Source of the DNA: Saprospirales bacterium
Lineage (GTDB): Bacteria; Bacteroidota; Bacteroidia; Chitinophagales; Saprospiraceae
Direction of reading: 5' to 3'
Length of the DNA: 64,000 nucleotides
Assembly (NCBI GenBank): GCA_016711045.1
Contig: JADJTT010000002.1
Span: 248,001 to 312,000, forward strand
The notes below the pieces were generated by a model. The model was not told the DNA's origin and did no database searches. It saw nothing but the letters and a program-made list of their open reading frames with translations. Made by a program: the position numbers and the translations under genes. Each line of letters starts with the position of its first letter. The first letter of the stretch is position 1. Shown here in pieces: positions 35,754 to 44,421 of the stretch.

Positions 35754-37028
35754 TTAGTTCCCAAACCTCGGATTCACCACGTTATTATATACCGACCCAA
35801 AGGTGTAGTTGATGCCAAAATGGGTCCAATAATCGAAAGAGGTCTCCAGTTGACGGCGGCGGATGAGTACATCGCTTTCGGAGACGTCTCCTTTCTGGAT
35901 GTTGAGTTGGTTGTGAATGATGGAAGCCCCGGCGCCCACATTAAAGGAGAAGCCCTTAAATAGGCGCACGTCGGTGCTGATAAAGCCTTCCAATCCGTTG
36001 TATTTGAAGTTGTGCAGGTAATTTTTCCAGGACAACGAAGCGTATAGTTCCCCCCATTTCTGCACCAGGGTGAGGTTGGCGTTAAGTTCTTGCTCGAAAA
36101 GCCATTCCCGGTCTTTCTCGTAAATGGTCGTTTCCAGGTATTCGTTGTACCTGCTACCGATGAAATACTGAAATGTCAGCATCCGCTGGTTGGACTGCTT
36201 GTAGGGAAACACATTGTATTCCACCGCCGATTTGAGTTGGAGCGAATAGGCATAATTGCGGAACGTACTGCGAAAAGTCTCAAAATCTGCTCCGGCGGAC
36301 CAATGATCGGAAAGACTCTTTACGGAATAGCCTTCAAAATTGAGGTAGTGATTGGGGTTTTCATACCGGAGCAATGCACCTTCGTCATCTTCAAACTCAA
36401 AGATATCATTGGAGTATTCTGCTGACATGGCGATTTGGTGCTTCCAGTCTTCGGTTATCCGGGAGCCCCGAAAGTTTCCTTCAAAAGAACGGCTTTGATA
36501 AATATTATCCCCACTCAGATAGCCGCTGATGCCTGCACGGAACACCCAGAAATTCCAGGGGTCGTCCGCCTGGTTGGTATTGGAGGAGCTATTGGTTTCC
36601 TCCGAGGAGGCCTCCTGATCAAAAGAGATCACGACGTGTTCAAACCGGGAGGTACGCGCCAGATATGGCATAAGCCCCGCCGATAAATACCGTACCAGCC
36701 GATGCCGGAACTCATCTTCCGAGTCGTTGATCGTCCGGTAAAAAGTAAGCGTGTCCTGCAAGCCCTGATAGGGCCCTTGCCCCTGAAAAAGCAACTTGAC
36801 CTCGCTGCCGCTGCCACCAGTCGATTGCTCGGTAGCCAATACATACACGTTGGACAAAAATCGATCGCGCACGTAGTCCACATAATCGACCTCGATGCGG
36901 ATGAAATCCATATCGCAAAACCAGTTGCAATCGAGATACACCTTCAGGGCATCGGAGGAAGCTCCGTTTTGGGAAAAAAGGAGCGTGTGCAGAAAGAGGG
37001 AAAATGTGAGCAGAAAGATTGTTTTCAT
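35754..37028 (-). CDS. Outer-membrane beta-barrel-like protein with periplasmic domain
   Basis: 424 residues with a signal peptide (MKTIFLLTFSLFLHTLLF, cleavage near SQNG). The N-terminal 110 residues hold two cysteines (DCNWFCDMDF) and a likely metal- or ligand-binding domain. The remainder alternates Tyr/Phe-rich strands, with an aromatic end before the C-terminus (THFGINYTFGSVYNNVVNPRFGN), as in outer-membrane barrels of about 12 strands. Start chosen at ATG 37028; TTG 37043 adds five residues. No precise family recognised. Confidence 0.6.
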   Translation of the reverse strand: MKTIFLLTFSLFLHTLLFSQNGASSDALKVYLDCNWFCDMDFIRIEVDYVDYVRDRFLSNVYVLATEQSTGGSGSEVKLLFQGQGPYQGLQDTLTFYRTINDSEDEFRHRLVRYLSAGLMPYLARTSRFEHVVISFDQEASSEETNSSSNTNQADDPWNFWVFRAGISGYLSGDNIYQSRSFEGNFRGSRITEDWKHQIAMSAEYSNDIFEFEDDEGALLRYENPNHYLNFEGYSVKSLSDHWSAGADFETFRSTFRNYAYSLQLKSAVEYNVFPYKQSNQRMLTFQYFIGSRYNEYLETTIYEKDREWLFEQELNANLTLVQKWGELYASLSWKNYLHNFKYNGLEGFISTDVRLFKGFSFNVGAGASIIHNQLNIQKGDVSESDVLIRRRQLETSFDYWTHFGINYTFGSVYNNVVNPRFGN

Positions 37029-37187
37029 TTCATTGCGTTTCAATAAAGAGTGAAGTAGGGTGAAAACATTTTTTCACCTTACCCAAATATTTTCCGAAAA
37101 GTAACGAAATAACAACGGTTTTCATTTCCCTAAAATTGATAACTTGAGCGCCAGAATCAACCCTCATTTTAAATCGCATAAAATACT

Positions 37188-37871
37188 ATGATGAAGAAAA
37201 TTGCATTATTAACTGCATTGCTGGTAGGCGCCTGGACCTTATCTGCGCAACAGCTTTTCCTTGGCACAGTCGATTATCAGTTTACCATGGAAGGCCCCAA
37301 CACCGACATGGTTGCCTTCATGATGCCCGAGAAGATGGTCGTTCAATACGGGAAGAAAGGCATGAAAATGTATTTCGTAGGCGGCATGATGGCCGACATG
37401 ATGGGAAAGATCGTGCTCAATGGAAAGACCAATCAGATTTTCCAGTTGAAAGACGACGAGCAAGCCGCTTACATGATGGGGCCGGAGGATCTCGACAGCC
37501 AGGATTCCAACACGCCGGATGAGGTGATCAAAGAGTTGGAAATAATCAAGATCCAGGGCTATCTCTGCCAAAAGTACAAGACCATCACCTACGACGGCGA
37601 AGGCGGTGAATCCGTTCAGTATATCTGGACAACGGAGGCCCTGCGTGCACCGGATGTCAGCACTCCAGAGCTCCAAGCTATGGCGGGTATGAACCTGGGG
37701 GCCAACGGGGTGCCCGGTTTTCCGATGAAATCGGTTACCTACGAACCCAATTCAGACATGACCATCACGCTGCTGGTTACCAACCTGGATTTCACCAAGC
37801 TGAAAAGCAAGGAATTTCAAGTACCTAAGGGGTATACGGTAGAAGAATTCGTGGGGGAGACTGATGAATAA
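37188..37871 (+). CDS. Secreted DUF4412-like protein
   Basis: 227 residues with a clear signal peptide (MMKKIALLTALLVGAWTLSAQ). The body (FLGTVDYQFTMEGP, then MKMYFVGGMMADMMGKIVLNG, then GYLCQKYKTI, LVTNLDFTKL) is like the DUF4412/GLPGLI-type periplasmic proteins that are frequent in Bacteroidota and fold into lipocalin-like sheets. It is unusually rich in methionine. Function unknown. It is followed 65 bases later by the SnoaL-like gene. Confidence 0.65.
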   Translation: MMKKIALLTALLVGAWTLSAQQLFLGTVDYQFTMEGPNTDMVAFMMPEKMVVQYGKKGMKMYFVGGMMADMMGKIVLNGKTNQIFQLKDDEQAAYMMGPEDLDSQDSNTPDEVIKELEIIKIQGYLCQKYKTITYDGEGGESVQYIWTTEALRAPDVSTPELQAMAGMNLGANGVPGFPMKSVTYEPNSDMTITLLVTNLDFTKLKSKEFQVPKGYTVEEFVGETDE

Positions 37872-37936
37872 AAAGAGGAAATGATCAGTTTTCGGGCGTT
37901 TTTTCCTAACTTATTGACGGAAAAAAACCTAGCGCC

Positions 37937-38431
37937 ATGAAAACCCAAATCCCTTTGTATTTTCTATTGGCCATGAGCCCTTTTTTGTTCACCCAATGTG
38001 CCGCTTCGCAAAAGCTGAAGGCCGCTGAACAAAACCGTGAAACGATCCGTATCTGGTTTGAAGAAGGGTGGAACCACAACCGCAACGAAGAGCTTCTATT
38101 GGAGACTTTCAGCCCGGAATGGGAGGATGGAAACCCCTTGCGTGCCGACCAAAAGATCGGCATTGACGGCATGCGCGAACTGATAAAAGCCTATCGAAAG
38201 GCTTTTCCGGATGCGCAGTTCACCATCACCCACCTCTTTGCTGATGACAAACATGCGGCCATCAGGTATGAGGTTACTGCGACCCACTACGGAGAGATGT
38301 TTGGCCTCCAGCCTACCGGTAAGCAGTTTTTCTCGACCGGCATTGTGCTCTACGATATGAAAGATGGAAAGATCGTTCGATCCTGGCAGGAGTTAGATTT
38401 GGAAGGGATTATTCAGCAGTTGAAAGATTGA
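37937..38431 (+). CDS. Exported SnoaL-like/ester cyclase family protein
   Basis: 164 residues. The first 22 residues look like a lipoprotein signal ending FTQC-AAS, with Cys at about 22, so it may be anchored in a membrane. The mature part has the cystatin-like alpha-beta fold of polyketide (ester) cyclases: EQNRETIRIWFEEGWN, DGMRELIKAYRKAFPDAQFTI, HAAIRYEVTATHYGEM and KIVRSWQELDLEG. Enzymatic or merely ligand binding; nothing in the sequence decides it. The downstream GT39 gene starts 7 bases after the stop, suggesting co-transcription. Confidence 0.78.
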   Translation: MKTQIPLYFLLAMSPFLFTQCAASQKLKAAEQNRETIRIWFEEGWNHNRNEELLLETFSPEWEDGNPLRADQKIGIDGMRELIKAYRKAFPDAQFTITHLFADDKHAAIRYEVTATHYGEMFGLQPTGKQFFSTGIVLYDMKDGKIVRSWQELDLEGIIQQLKD

Positions 38432-38438
38432 AGAGCAA

Positions 38439-39860
38439 ATGCGCCATTACCGGATTGTGGGGCGAATTGCGCTTCTAACCTTGGTCCTTTTCTTTCTTTT
38501 TTTCCGGCTGGGAGCACCGGCCATTCTCGAATGGGACGAATCAAGAAACGGTATCAATGCGGTGGAAATGCTGGAGCATGGGCATTGGCGTGGGCTCTGG
38601 TTTGCCAATGCCCCCGACAACTGGAACAACAAACCTCCCCTTTTCATCTGGGCCCTGGCAGGATCCTTTCACTTATTAGGTTACAATAATTTTGCCCTCC
38701 GGTTTCCTTCTGCTTTGGCCACATTGGGCAGCCTGCTGTTTGTACTTTTGCTTTGCCTCCGGTATTACGGAGAGCGTTTTGCATGGCTGGTCTGCCTGGT
38801 ATTGCTATCTGTCGAAGGCATCGCCGGGAACCATACCGGCCGTACAGGCGATTTTGACGCCCAGCTTATCTTCTTTCTCTTGGCAAACAGCTATTTTTTT
38901 CTTCAATATTTTTCCAAAGGAAAAGAACGGGACCTCACCCTGTCCACCCTGTTCCTGGCTGGTGCATTTATGACGAAAGGGCCTGCGATGGCTGTTCTGT
39001 TGCCGGGCCAGGTACTCTTTTTGTTCATTGCGAAAAATTGGAACCGCCTGAACGGGAGACTCCTTATCCGGCAGCTATTCCTTTTCCTTTTGATCCCTGC
39101 TATTTGGCTGCTGTTCATCAATGAGGATCAAGCGCCATTGAGGCTTTTTCAAACAGATGTGCTAAACCGCTTTACCGATGCAGGGTTTGAAACACCTGAA
39201 TCACCGTCCCGGTTTTCATTTTTATTCATCGTATTGGATGCCTATTTCAATGTGTGGAATTATATTCTCTTCCTGCTGTTGGGGCTGGCGTTGTTGATCC
39301 CGAAACGACTGGACTTCCGTTGGAACTGGAAAGAAAACCCTTTACTGGTTTATTCCTTCGCCTGTTGGTTGAGCCTTGGGGCTGGGCTATCCCTTGCTGC
39401 CACCACCCATCGCTGGTACTTTTCGCCTGCTATTCCGTTTGTGGCCATTAGCCTGGTTTTTTTGATCCACAAATTGGCCCGGCGAAGTTGGGTTTGGGGG
39501 CTATTTGGCGTGCTCCTCCTTTTTACGCTTGGGCGCAGAGCCTGGGAGATAGCTCATCCGCCGTTGCGAGTGCCGGGTATTGCAGAGAAAGCAGGCGCCA
39601 TTTTGGAAGACGCGGCTGAGGTGTATTATGTGGGACCTTATCACTCGCAGCAGGTACTGCTTTACATATATTTTTCTCATCCAGGCACCTTGTTTTTCCC
39701 TTCTCTTCAAGACCTTCCTCTTTTAAAAAAAGGGGACATGGTCGTCGCCCTAAGGGATGACCAATCTGCCGCACGTATATATGGAGGCGATTGGAAAATC
39801 CATTATGAAGATGCGCATTATTGGGTGCTGGAGCAAGGCGAAACAAAAAAGCCTGACTAA
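38439..39860 (+). CDS. GT39/ArnT-like polytopic glycosyltransferase
   Basis: 473 residues with about 11 helices and a small soluble C-terminal domain. The catalytic loop is EWDESRNGINAVEML near residue 31, followed by NWNNKPPLFIWAL, both typical of ArnT/PMT_2 proteins. A DFDAQ segment in the second loop (TGDFDAQLIF) fits the second acidic pair. It is paralogous in type, not close in sequence, to the enzyme at 30-31.6 kb. It is probably the second gene after the SnoaL-like protein. The terminator stem includes its stop codon. Confidence 0.82.
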   Translation: MRHYRIVGRIALLTLVLFFLFFRLGAPAILEWDESRNGINAVEMLEHGHWRGLWFANAPDNWNNKPPLFIWALAGSFHLLGYNNFALRFPSALATLGSLLFVLLLCLRYYGERFAWLVCLVLLSVEGIAGNHTGRTGDFDAQLIFFLLANSYFFLQYFSKGKERDLTLSTLFLAGAFMTKGPAMAVLLPGQVLFLFIAKNWNRLNGRLLIRQLFLFLLIPAIWLLFINEDQAPLRLFQTDVLNRFTDAGFETPESPSRFSFLFIVLDAYFNVWNYILFLLLGLALLIPKRLDFRWNWKENPLLVYSFACWLSLGAGLSLAATTHRWYFSPAIPFVAISLVFLIHKLARRSWVWGLFGVLLLFTLGRRAWEIAHPPLRVPGIAEKAGAILEDAAEVYYVGPYHSQQVLLYIYFSHPGTLFFPSLQDLPLLKKGDMVVALRDDQSAARIYGGDWKIHYEDAHYWVLEQGETKKPD

Positions 39861-39877
39861 CAAGGAGTTAGTCAGGC
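39851..39877 (+). terminator. Terminator embedding the stop codon of the GT39 gene
   Basis: An 11-bp stem, GCCTGACTAAC (39851-39861) and GTTAGTCAGGC (39867-39877), has a 5-base loop followed by TTTTG. The TAA stop of the gene lies inside the left arm. Confidence 0.7.
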
Positions 39878-39882
39878 TTTTG

Positions 39883-39954
39883 TAGCCCTGCCAGGAATCG
39901 AACCTGGATCTTAGGTTCCGGAAACCTACATACTATCCGTTGTACTACAGAGCC
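39883..39954 (-). tRNA. tRNA-Arg (anticodon CCG)
   Basis: Full cloverleaf of 72 nt on the minus strand. Acceptor GGCTCTG pairs with CAGGGCT (with G-U pairs), the D arm is GTAC/GTAT, the anticodon loop TTCCGGA contains CCG, and the T arm is CCAGG-TTCGATT-CCTGG. CCA is not encoded. It reads codon CGG. Confidence 0.9.
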
Positions 39955-39964
39955 AAAACAAATA

Positions 39965-39992
39965 TGAGTTTGAGTGCAAAAACTCAAACTCA
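39965..39992. repeat. 11-bp hairpin between the two tRNA genes
   Basis: TGAGTTTGAGT (39965-39975) pairs with ACTCAAACTCA (39982-39992), loop GCAAAA. Lying between tRNA-Lys and tRNA-Arg on one transcript, it may be a processing or folding spacer, since both tRNAs share one upstream promoter. Confidence 0.55.
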
Positions 39993-40003
39993 CACTCATT
40001 TTG

Positions 40004-40076
40004 TGATCCCGCTGGGACTCGAACCCAGGACCCCTTGATTAAAAGTCAAGTGCTCTACCAGCTGAGCTACGAGATC
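40004..40076 (-). tRNA. tRNA-Lys (anticodon TTT)
   Basis: 73 nt on the minus strand. Acceptor GATCTCG pairs with CGGGATC; the D arm contains AGCTCAGCTGGTAGAGC; the anticodon stem CTTGA/TCAAG encloses CTTTTAA with TTT; the T arm is CTGGG-TTCGAGT-CCCAG; the discriminator is A and CCA is not encoded. It is the first tRNA of a two-gene transcript. Confidence 0.95.
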
Positions 40077-40103
40077 ATTAGGGCGCCTTTTTAAAAAGCG
40101 TTG

Positions 40104-40133
40104 CAAATATACGGTGTTTTTTTAAACCTGCAA
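40104..40133 (-). promoter_or_regulatory. Promoter of the tRNA-Lys/tRNA-Arg transcript
   Basis: Minus-strand TTGCAG (40133-40128), 16 bases, then TATATTTG (40111-40104). It lies 28 bases before the 5' end of tRNA-Lys. Confidence 0.65.
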
Positions 40134-40192
40134 GCCTTGAAAGGTAAAAGTTCTTGAGTAACGCGAATAGCAGAAGGAAAGTTCAGTATGTA

Positions 40193-40258
40193 GTTTATGA
40201 GTTTATAAGGGTATATGTTTTTGAATGGAAAAACATATACCCTTATAAACTCATAAAC
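40193..40258. repeat. Perfect 30-bp palindrome abutting the HAD stop codon
   Basis: Arms 40193-40222 and 40229-40258 are exact complements across all 30 bases, with a 6-base loop GAATGG. The right arm ends one base before the stop codon of the HAD gene. This is the longest perfect stem in the window. No U-tract follows on the minus strand. Confidence 0.85.
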
Positions 40259-40989
40259 CTAAAACACCTTATACCCCGGAATCTCTCCTCCCGGAAGCCC
40301 CGGAGGACCAGCCCTATGCACCGCTTCTAAAAAACGGTCGTAATCCGAAAAGTCGGTAAATACGTGCCGAACGCCTTCGCACTGCAACAACTCCACATCC
40401 CCACGCACGCGTATGCCGACAAAGCTCATTTCCAATTGGCGGGTGGTACGCACATCCCAAAGGGCATCGCCGATGTAGACGGTCCGGGTTATTTGGGGCT
40501 CGGTTTTGCGCACCAACTCGACGGCTTCCTGTAGAATAGCTTCCCGGGTATGTTTGTGGTCGGCGCCTACAAGGGGAATGGCCTCCACGGGAAATAGCAG
40601 GTGGCGCAGCTTGAACAGGGCCGGCTCCCGCCAGCCACCGGTTGCAATGGCCACTTCGAACGAAGGGTCGGCCAACAGGCGTTCCACGGTTGTACGCGCG
40701 AACGGAACCTCCCGGTAAGGCCTTGCATCTATTTTCCGCTTGCGCGCCATGCGGGCGATGTAGTTTGCTGAAAAATCTCGATTTCCTCCCACCGGCAGTC
40801 CCGCTCAAAATGATCCCCCACTACCGACTGCAGGATCGTCGTGTCCGTCACATGCGGATACTGCAACCAATCGATCGTCGGGAATGGCCTGCCGTATAAT
40901 TCCTCGTATGTTTCTGCAAAGCTTTGGCTGTCATTCTTTTCCGAATGCAGCAGGGTACCGTCGACGTCGAAGAGGATCAGTGTTTTCAT
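40259..40989 (-). pseudogene. HAD-family phosphatase disrupted by a -1 frameshift
   Basis: HAD hydrolase of the phosphoglycolate-phosphatase/PpaX type, about 243 residues if repaired. Motif I is DVDGTLLHSE at residue 8 of the first part; motif II is in VAIATGG; motif III is the Lys near DHKHTREAI; motif IV is VYIGDALWDVR. The first frame ends WEEIEIFQQTT, whereas the remaining protein continues in another frame as ANYIARMARKRK. One lost A in the CAGCAAAC run near 40770 (or T in the preceding run) explains this; restoring it gives FQQNYIARMARK. No canonical slippery heptamer is present. Its start overlaps the DUF4403 stop (TAATG). Confidence 0.8.
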
Positions 40990-42347
40990 TAAAAAGAAAG
41001 CCCATCCACATCCACTTGAATATCTCCTTTCATGGAAATCCAGAGACGCATGGCATCGGGGGTGAGGAATATCTGGTCGACACTGAGGCGCGACAACTCC
41101 CCTTTGAGCAGGATTCCGGGAGCTACTTCTGCATGTTTCATTTCTTCCTGCAAGGTCTTCTTGGTGGTGTTGAGGTAATAGTTGAGGTAATAGTCCAGGC
41201 TTTTTTGGATCTCATTCTTGAACACGCCCTTGAGCAACCAGCCCAGGGTTTTGTGGAGGATATTGCGGGTCTTGAGTTCCACGTCGAGGTCTTCGAGTTC
41301 GATCTTGTTTTTTGATTCTGAATAGGTGGGAGTGCCCACCATATTGATATTTCCTTTGTAAGAACCGGAGAGCGTAGTCTGCACGGCTAGTTGGTCGTCT
41401 TGCCTGAACAATTTCAGATCTTCTACGATCACATAGCGCTTCTTGCCCTGTTCAAACCGCTGCCCAACCATGCTTTCCCGGGCCAGGCGTTCGGCTTCGG
41501 TATAGGGGATGTCGGCCTGCAGCATCAACGAAAATCCTTTGGCGCCGGCCTTCCGCCATTCCAACAAAGGTAATGCTGCCAGGGTGGGTGGTTCCGGCTG
41601 ATCACCGAGCACCACCTCCAATTCAGATTCCAGGCCAATAATGCTTTCTACCGTATCAACCACTGTCTGGAAAGGGGTCATGTAAATGGCCTTGGGGCGC
41701 ATAACCATCCAGGTGGCATATTCTTCCGACAGCAGGAAGGGATCCTGCAGCATTTTCCAGGCCGATTCCACCTCCTTGCGCAAATCGAGGTTTTCCTTCA
41801 CCTGATCGTCGATCGTCTTGGTCAGTTTTCTCCGGCTGTTCTTGATCACCAGGTCGGCTACAAACTGAAGTGGGATATCCACCAGGGCCGTTTTCAGTAC
41901 CGGCTTCTTGATCCAGGTAAAATCGACGAGTTCGGTAAAGGTCTCCAATGTCCAGTCTTCCTTGATCTGGTAGCGGGTCTTTAAATTCAGGACAAGCGCC
42001 CCGGTCCCCTGGAGATTGGCCAGACGCATTTTTTTGCGAATCCAAAGATCGATCGGTACCTTGTAATAGATCTCCTGGCCCGAGATCTGAATCTCGATGG
42101 TGGAAGCTTTCAATGCGCGGATCTCCAGATTATCGCCATCCGCACTGTTATCTGCATATAGGGTATCTCCCAATTGAATATTAATATCGTCCTGCAACTG
42201 AACCCGGTGCAGGCGCACGGGTATTTCGAGCACCGAGAGCGGTAAATTGGGAATAATAGTCGAATCAGGTATTGCCATCGCCAACAGGCTGGAAGTTGAA
42301 AAAATCATTCCTATTGTGAACATCCAAGTACAGCTGTCAGTTTTCAT
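40989..42347 (-). CDS. DUF4403 family protein, secreted
   Basis: 452 residues with a signal peptide (about residues 1-23). Two similar halves (about 35-240 and 250-450) recall the duplicated lipid-binding TULIP-like layout of DUF4403 proteins. Conserved features are LSVLEIPVRL at the start and, in each half, a long beta-strand segment followed by a helix such as LVIKNSRRKLTKTID. No catalytic residues are evident. Its stop overlaps the HAD start by one base (TAATG), suggesting translational coupling. Function unknown; periplasmic or outer-membrane lipid handling is conjecture. Confidence 0.72.
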   Translation of the reverse strand: MKTDSCTWMFTIGMIFSTSSLLAMAIPDSTIIPNLPLSVLEIPVRLHRVQLQDDINIQLGDTLYADNSADGDNLEIRALKASTIEIQISGQEIYYKVPIDLWIRKKMRLANLQGTGALVLNLKTRYQIKEDWTLETFTELVDFTWIKKPVLKTALVDIPLQFVADLVIKNSRRKLTKTIDDQVKENLDLRKEVESAWKMLQDPFLLSEEYATWMVMRPKAIYMTPFQTVVDTVESIIGLESELEVVLGDQPEPPTLAALPLLEWRKAGAKGFSLMLQADIPYTEAERLARESMVGQRFEQGKKRYVIVEDLKLFRQDDQLAVQTTLSGSYKGNINMVGTPTYSESKNKIELEDLDVELKTRNILHKTLGWLLKGVFKNEIQKSLDYYLNYYLNTTKKTLQEEMKHAEVAPGILLKGELSRLSVDQIFLTPDAMRLWISMKGDIQVDVDGLSF

Positions 42348-42357
42348 GTTTTTATTT

Positions 42358-42425
42358 TAGTGAAGGGTGAAGGGTGAAGAGTGAAGGGTGAAGGGTGAAG
42401 ATCTTTTTCGCTTCACGCTTCACTA
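42358..42425. repeat. Heptamer tandem repeat forming a hairpin between divergent genes
   Basis: Six copies of TGAAGGG-like heptamers run from 42361 to 42402 (TGAAGGG, TGAAGGG, TGAAGAG, TGAAGGG, TGAAGGG, TGAAGAT). The segment CTTCACGCTTCACTA (42411-42425) is complementary to TAGTGAAGGGTGAAG at the left end with one mismatch. It lies between the starts of the DUF4403 and PDZ genes. Confidence 0.8.
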
Positions 42426-42490
42426 CCTAATAAAGCAACCCGGCGCATATAACCTTGTCCTTATCCGATGGACGAAATTAAAACATCAAG

Positions 42491-44329
42491 ATGAAACACC
42501 TTATTGTATTTCCGCTTTTTAGTCTGCTACTGACGCTGCCTCTTTTTGCCAACTTTACCGCTTCGGCCTATCCCACGCAGGGATTCCTCGGCATTCAATC
42601 GAATGACCTGACGGAGGAGAAAGCGTTGCTGCTCGGATTTGACAACCCATACGGCAGTTATGTGTCAAAAATCATTCCGAATACGGCCGCGGAGAAAGCC
42701 GGCTTGCAGGCATTCGACTACATTTACCAGATCAATGACAAGGCGGTGGACGAATCGACCGACCTGGTGGACCTCTTGTCCGAATACAATGCGGGGGACG
42801 AGGTTACGGTGCATTTTTTCCGCAAGGGGAAACGGCAACAGATCCAGGTTACGCTCGGCGAACGGCCGATCAAGTGGGCAGAAGCCCCTGTTTTACCTAA
42901 TGAAAAACCCTTCCTGGGCATCTCCGAAATAGGTATGGACGGCGATGAAGACATCATCGGCGTCGCTGTCGCCATCAGTTCACGTTCCGCCGCCGCAGAG
43001 ATGGGGCTGAAAAATGGAGATGTGGTCACCGCTATCAACGGATTCCCCATGCTGGATTGGGCGGATATCACCACCGCTATTTCGAACGGGCGTCCAGGAG
43101 AAGTCATTGAAGTGACCTATATCCGGAATGGAGAAAAAGCACAGGCCGAAGGAACTCTCAAATCCCTTGCAGAAACTAAGACTCCCGCCCCGAAGATCGC
43201 CGAAGCTCCACCTGCTCCCCTGCAGGATGAAAATAAGGTATTCATGGGCATCTATGCAGAGATGATATCTGAAGAAAAAGCTATGAAAATGGGGTTGGAG
43301 AACAACTTCGGTACCCTGGTTACCGGTATTGTCCCCAACTCGGGCGCCGAAAAAGCCGGACTCCAACTGTTTGACTACCTCTACGGGATCGATGCCTACC
43401 GGGCTGGGGAGGGACAGCACTTCGGCATCATCCTCATGAAATACAATGTCGGGGATAAAGCCAAACTCTACTTCATCCGAAAAGGAGAAGCCAAAACAGC
43501 TGATATCACCTTCGGAAAACGGCCGGACATGCCGGAGAAAAAGGAGATGACCAAGTGTGAAGACACCTTCCTCGGTATCGCTTCCACCGACGAGACTAAG
43601 TCCGGCGAGATCGACGGCATCAAAATCAACCCGGTGAAAAACTCCACCGCCCTGGCCATTGGTATGCAGGACGGCGATGTGATCAAAACCTTAAACGGCT
43701 ACCGAATGTATGATTGGGATGACATCAGCTACGTGCTCGACAACCTGAAGCCCGGCGATCCAATCACCGTGGGCTACGAGCGCAACGGAAAACTGATCAA
43801 GGGATCTGGAAAGATCAAGTCCTATGCGGAAACCAAAAATTGCAAAAACTGCGATTGCAGTGACTTGGAAGATATGGACTTCAATATAAATATCGACATC
43901 CCTGAGATCAAATTTGATTTACCGGGAATACCCAAAGCACCCCGTGCGCCGGAACCCGCCCCGCGCCCTGATATTTCCAACATGACCACGGAAGTGCAAG
44001 ATTTGTCGGCCGACGAGGCACGCAAACTCAACGAAAAATTCAGTTGGTCCCTGCAGACGGGTACGCTGGCTGTCCAAAGCCTGAAATTGACGCCAAATCC
44101 AAGTGAAGGCAGTTTCGGTCTTCGTTTCGACCTGCCCACACGAGGCAATACCGTCGTACGGGTATTCAATCCCCTCGGCCGTCTGATCTACGACTACGAC
44201 CTGGGCAGTTTCTCCGGCGCCTTCAACGACCAGGTAGATATCTCCCAAAACGGCCCGGGAACGTATTATCTGGAGATTAAGCAGGGGGATAAGGTAACCG
44301 CGAAAAAAATTGTATTGACTGGGAAATGA
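42491..44329 (+). CDS. T9SS-exported protein with four PDZ domains
   Basis: 612 residues with a signal peptide (to about residue 22). Four PDZ domains follow: about 30-120, 135-225, 245-345 and 350-440. Domains 1 and 3 resemble each other (AEKAGLQAFDYIY and AEKAGLQLFDYLY), and 2 and 4 resemble each other (NGFPMLDWADI and NGYRMYDWDDI), so a PDZ pair was duplicated. A short Cys cluster (NCKNCDCSD) and an acidic/proline-rich linker lead to a type A T9SS tail (LKLTPNPSEGSFGL to KKIVLTGK). There is no protease domain. Predicted to be exported to the cell surface or medium; role unknown. Confidence 0.88.
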   Translation: MKHLIVFPLFSLLLTLPLFANFTASAYPTQGFLGIQSNDLTEEKALLLGFDNPYGSYVSKIIPNTAAEKAGLQAFDYIYQINDKAVDESTDLVDLLSEYNAGDEVTVHFFRKGKRQQIQVTLGERPIKWAEAPVLPNEKPFLGISEIGMDGDEDIIGVAVAISSRSAAAEMGLKNGDVVTAINGFPMLDWADITTAISNGRPGEVIEVTYIRNGEKAQAEGTLKSLAETKTPAPKIAEAPPAPLQDENKVFMGIYAEMISEEKAMKMGLENNFGTLVTGIVPNSGAEKAGLQLFDYLYGIDAYRAGEGQHFGIILMKYNVGDKAKLYFIRKGEAKTADITFGKRPDMPEKKEMTKCEDTFLGIASTDETKSGEIDGIKINPVKNSTALAIGMQDGDVIKTLNGYRMYDWDDISYVLDNLKPGDPITVGYERNGKLIKGSGKIKSYAETKNCKNCDCSDLEDMDFNINIDIPEIKFDLPGIPKAPRAPEPAPRPDISNMTTEVQDLSADEARKLNEKFSWSLQTGTLAVQSLKLTPNPSEGSFGLRFDLPTRGNTVVRVFNPLGRLIYDYDLGSFSGAFNDQVDISQNGPGTYYLEIKQGDKVTAKKIVLTGK

Positions 44330-44338
44330 GAAAAAAAA

Positions 44339-44367
44339 GCTCCTGTCGGGACTTCGCCGACAGGAGC
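44339..44367 (-). terminator. Intrinsic terminator for the 65-residue gene
   Basis: Stem GCTCCTGTCGG (44339-44349) with CCGACAGGAGC (44357-44367), flanked by A runs on both sides in the plus sense. Read on the minus strand the stem is followed by eight T, a proper U-tract. This supports transcription of the small minus-strand ORF at 44422-44619. Confidence 0.75.
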
Positions 44368-44421
44368 AAAAAAATCCACTCCAAATATTTTTTGATCAGG
44401 AAAACCTGAGATCAGTCATCA

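Noticed and set aside
39883..40076. tRNA genes as an attachment site for an integrated element
   Set aside because: No integrase, no duplicated tRNA 3' end nearby, and flanking genes look ordinary.
40760..40795. Programmed -1 frameshift in the HAD gene
   Set aside because: No X-XXY-YYZ heptamer in the required phase and no clear downstream stimulatory structure; loss of one base in an A or T run is simpler.
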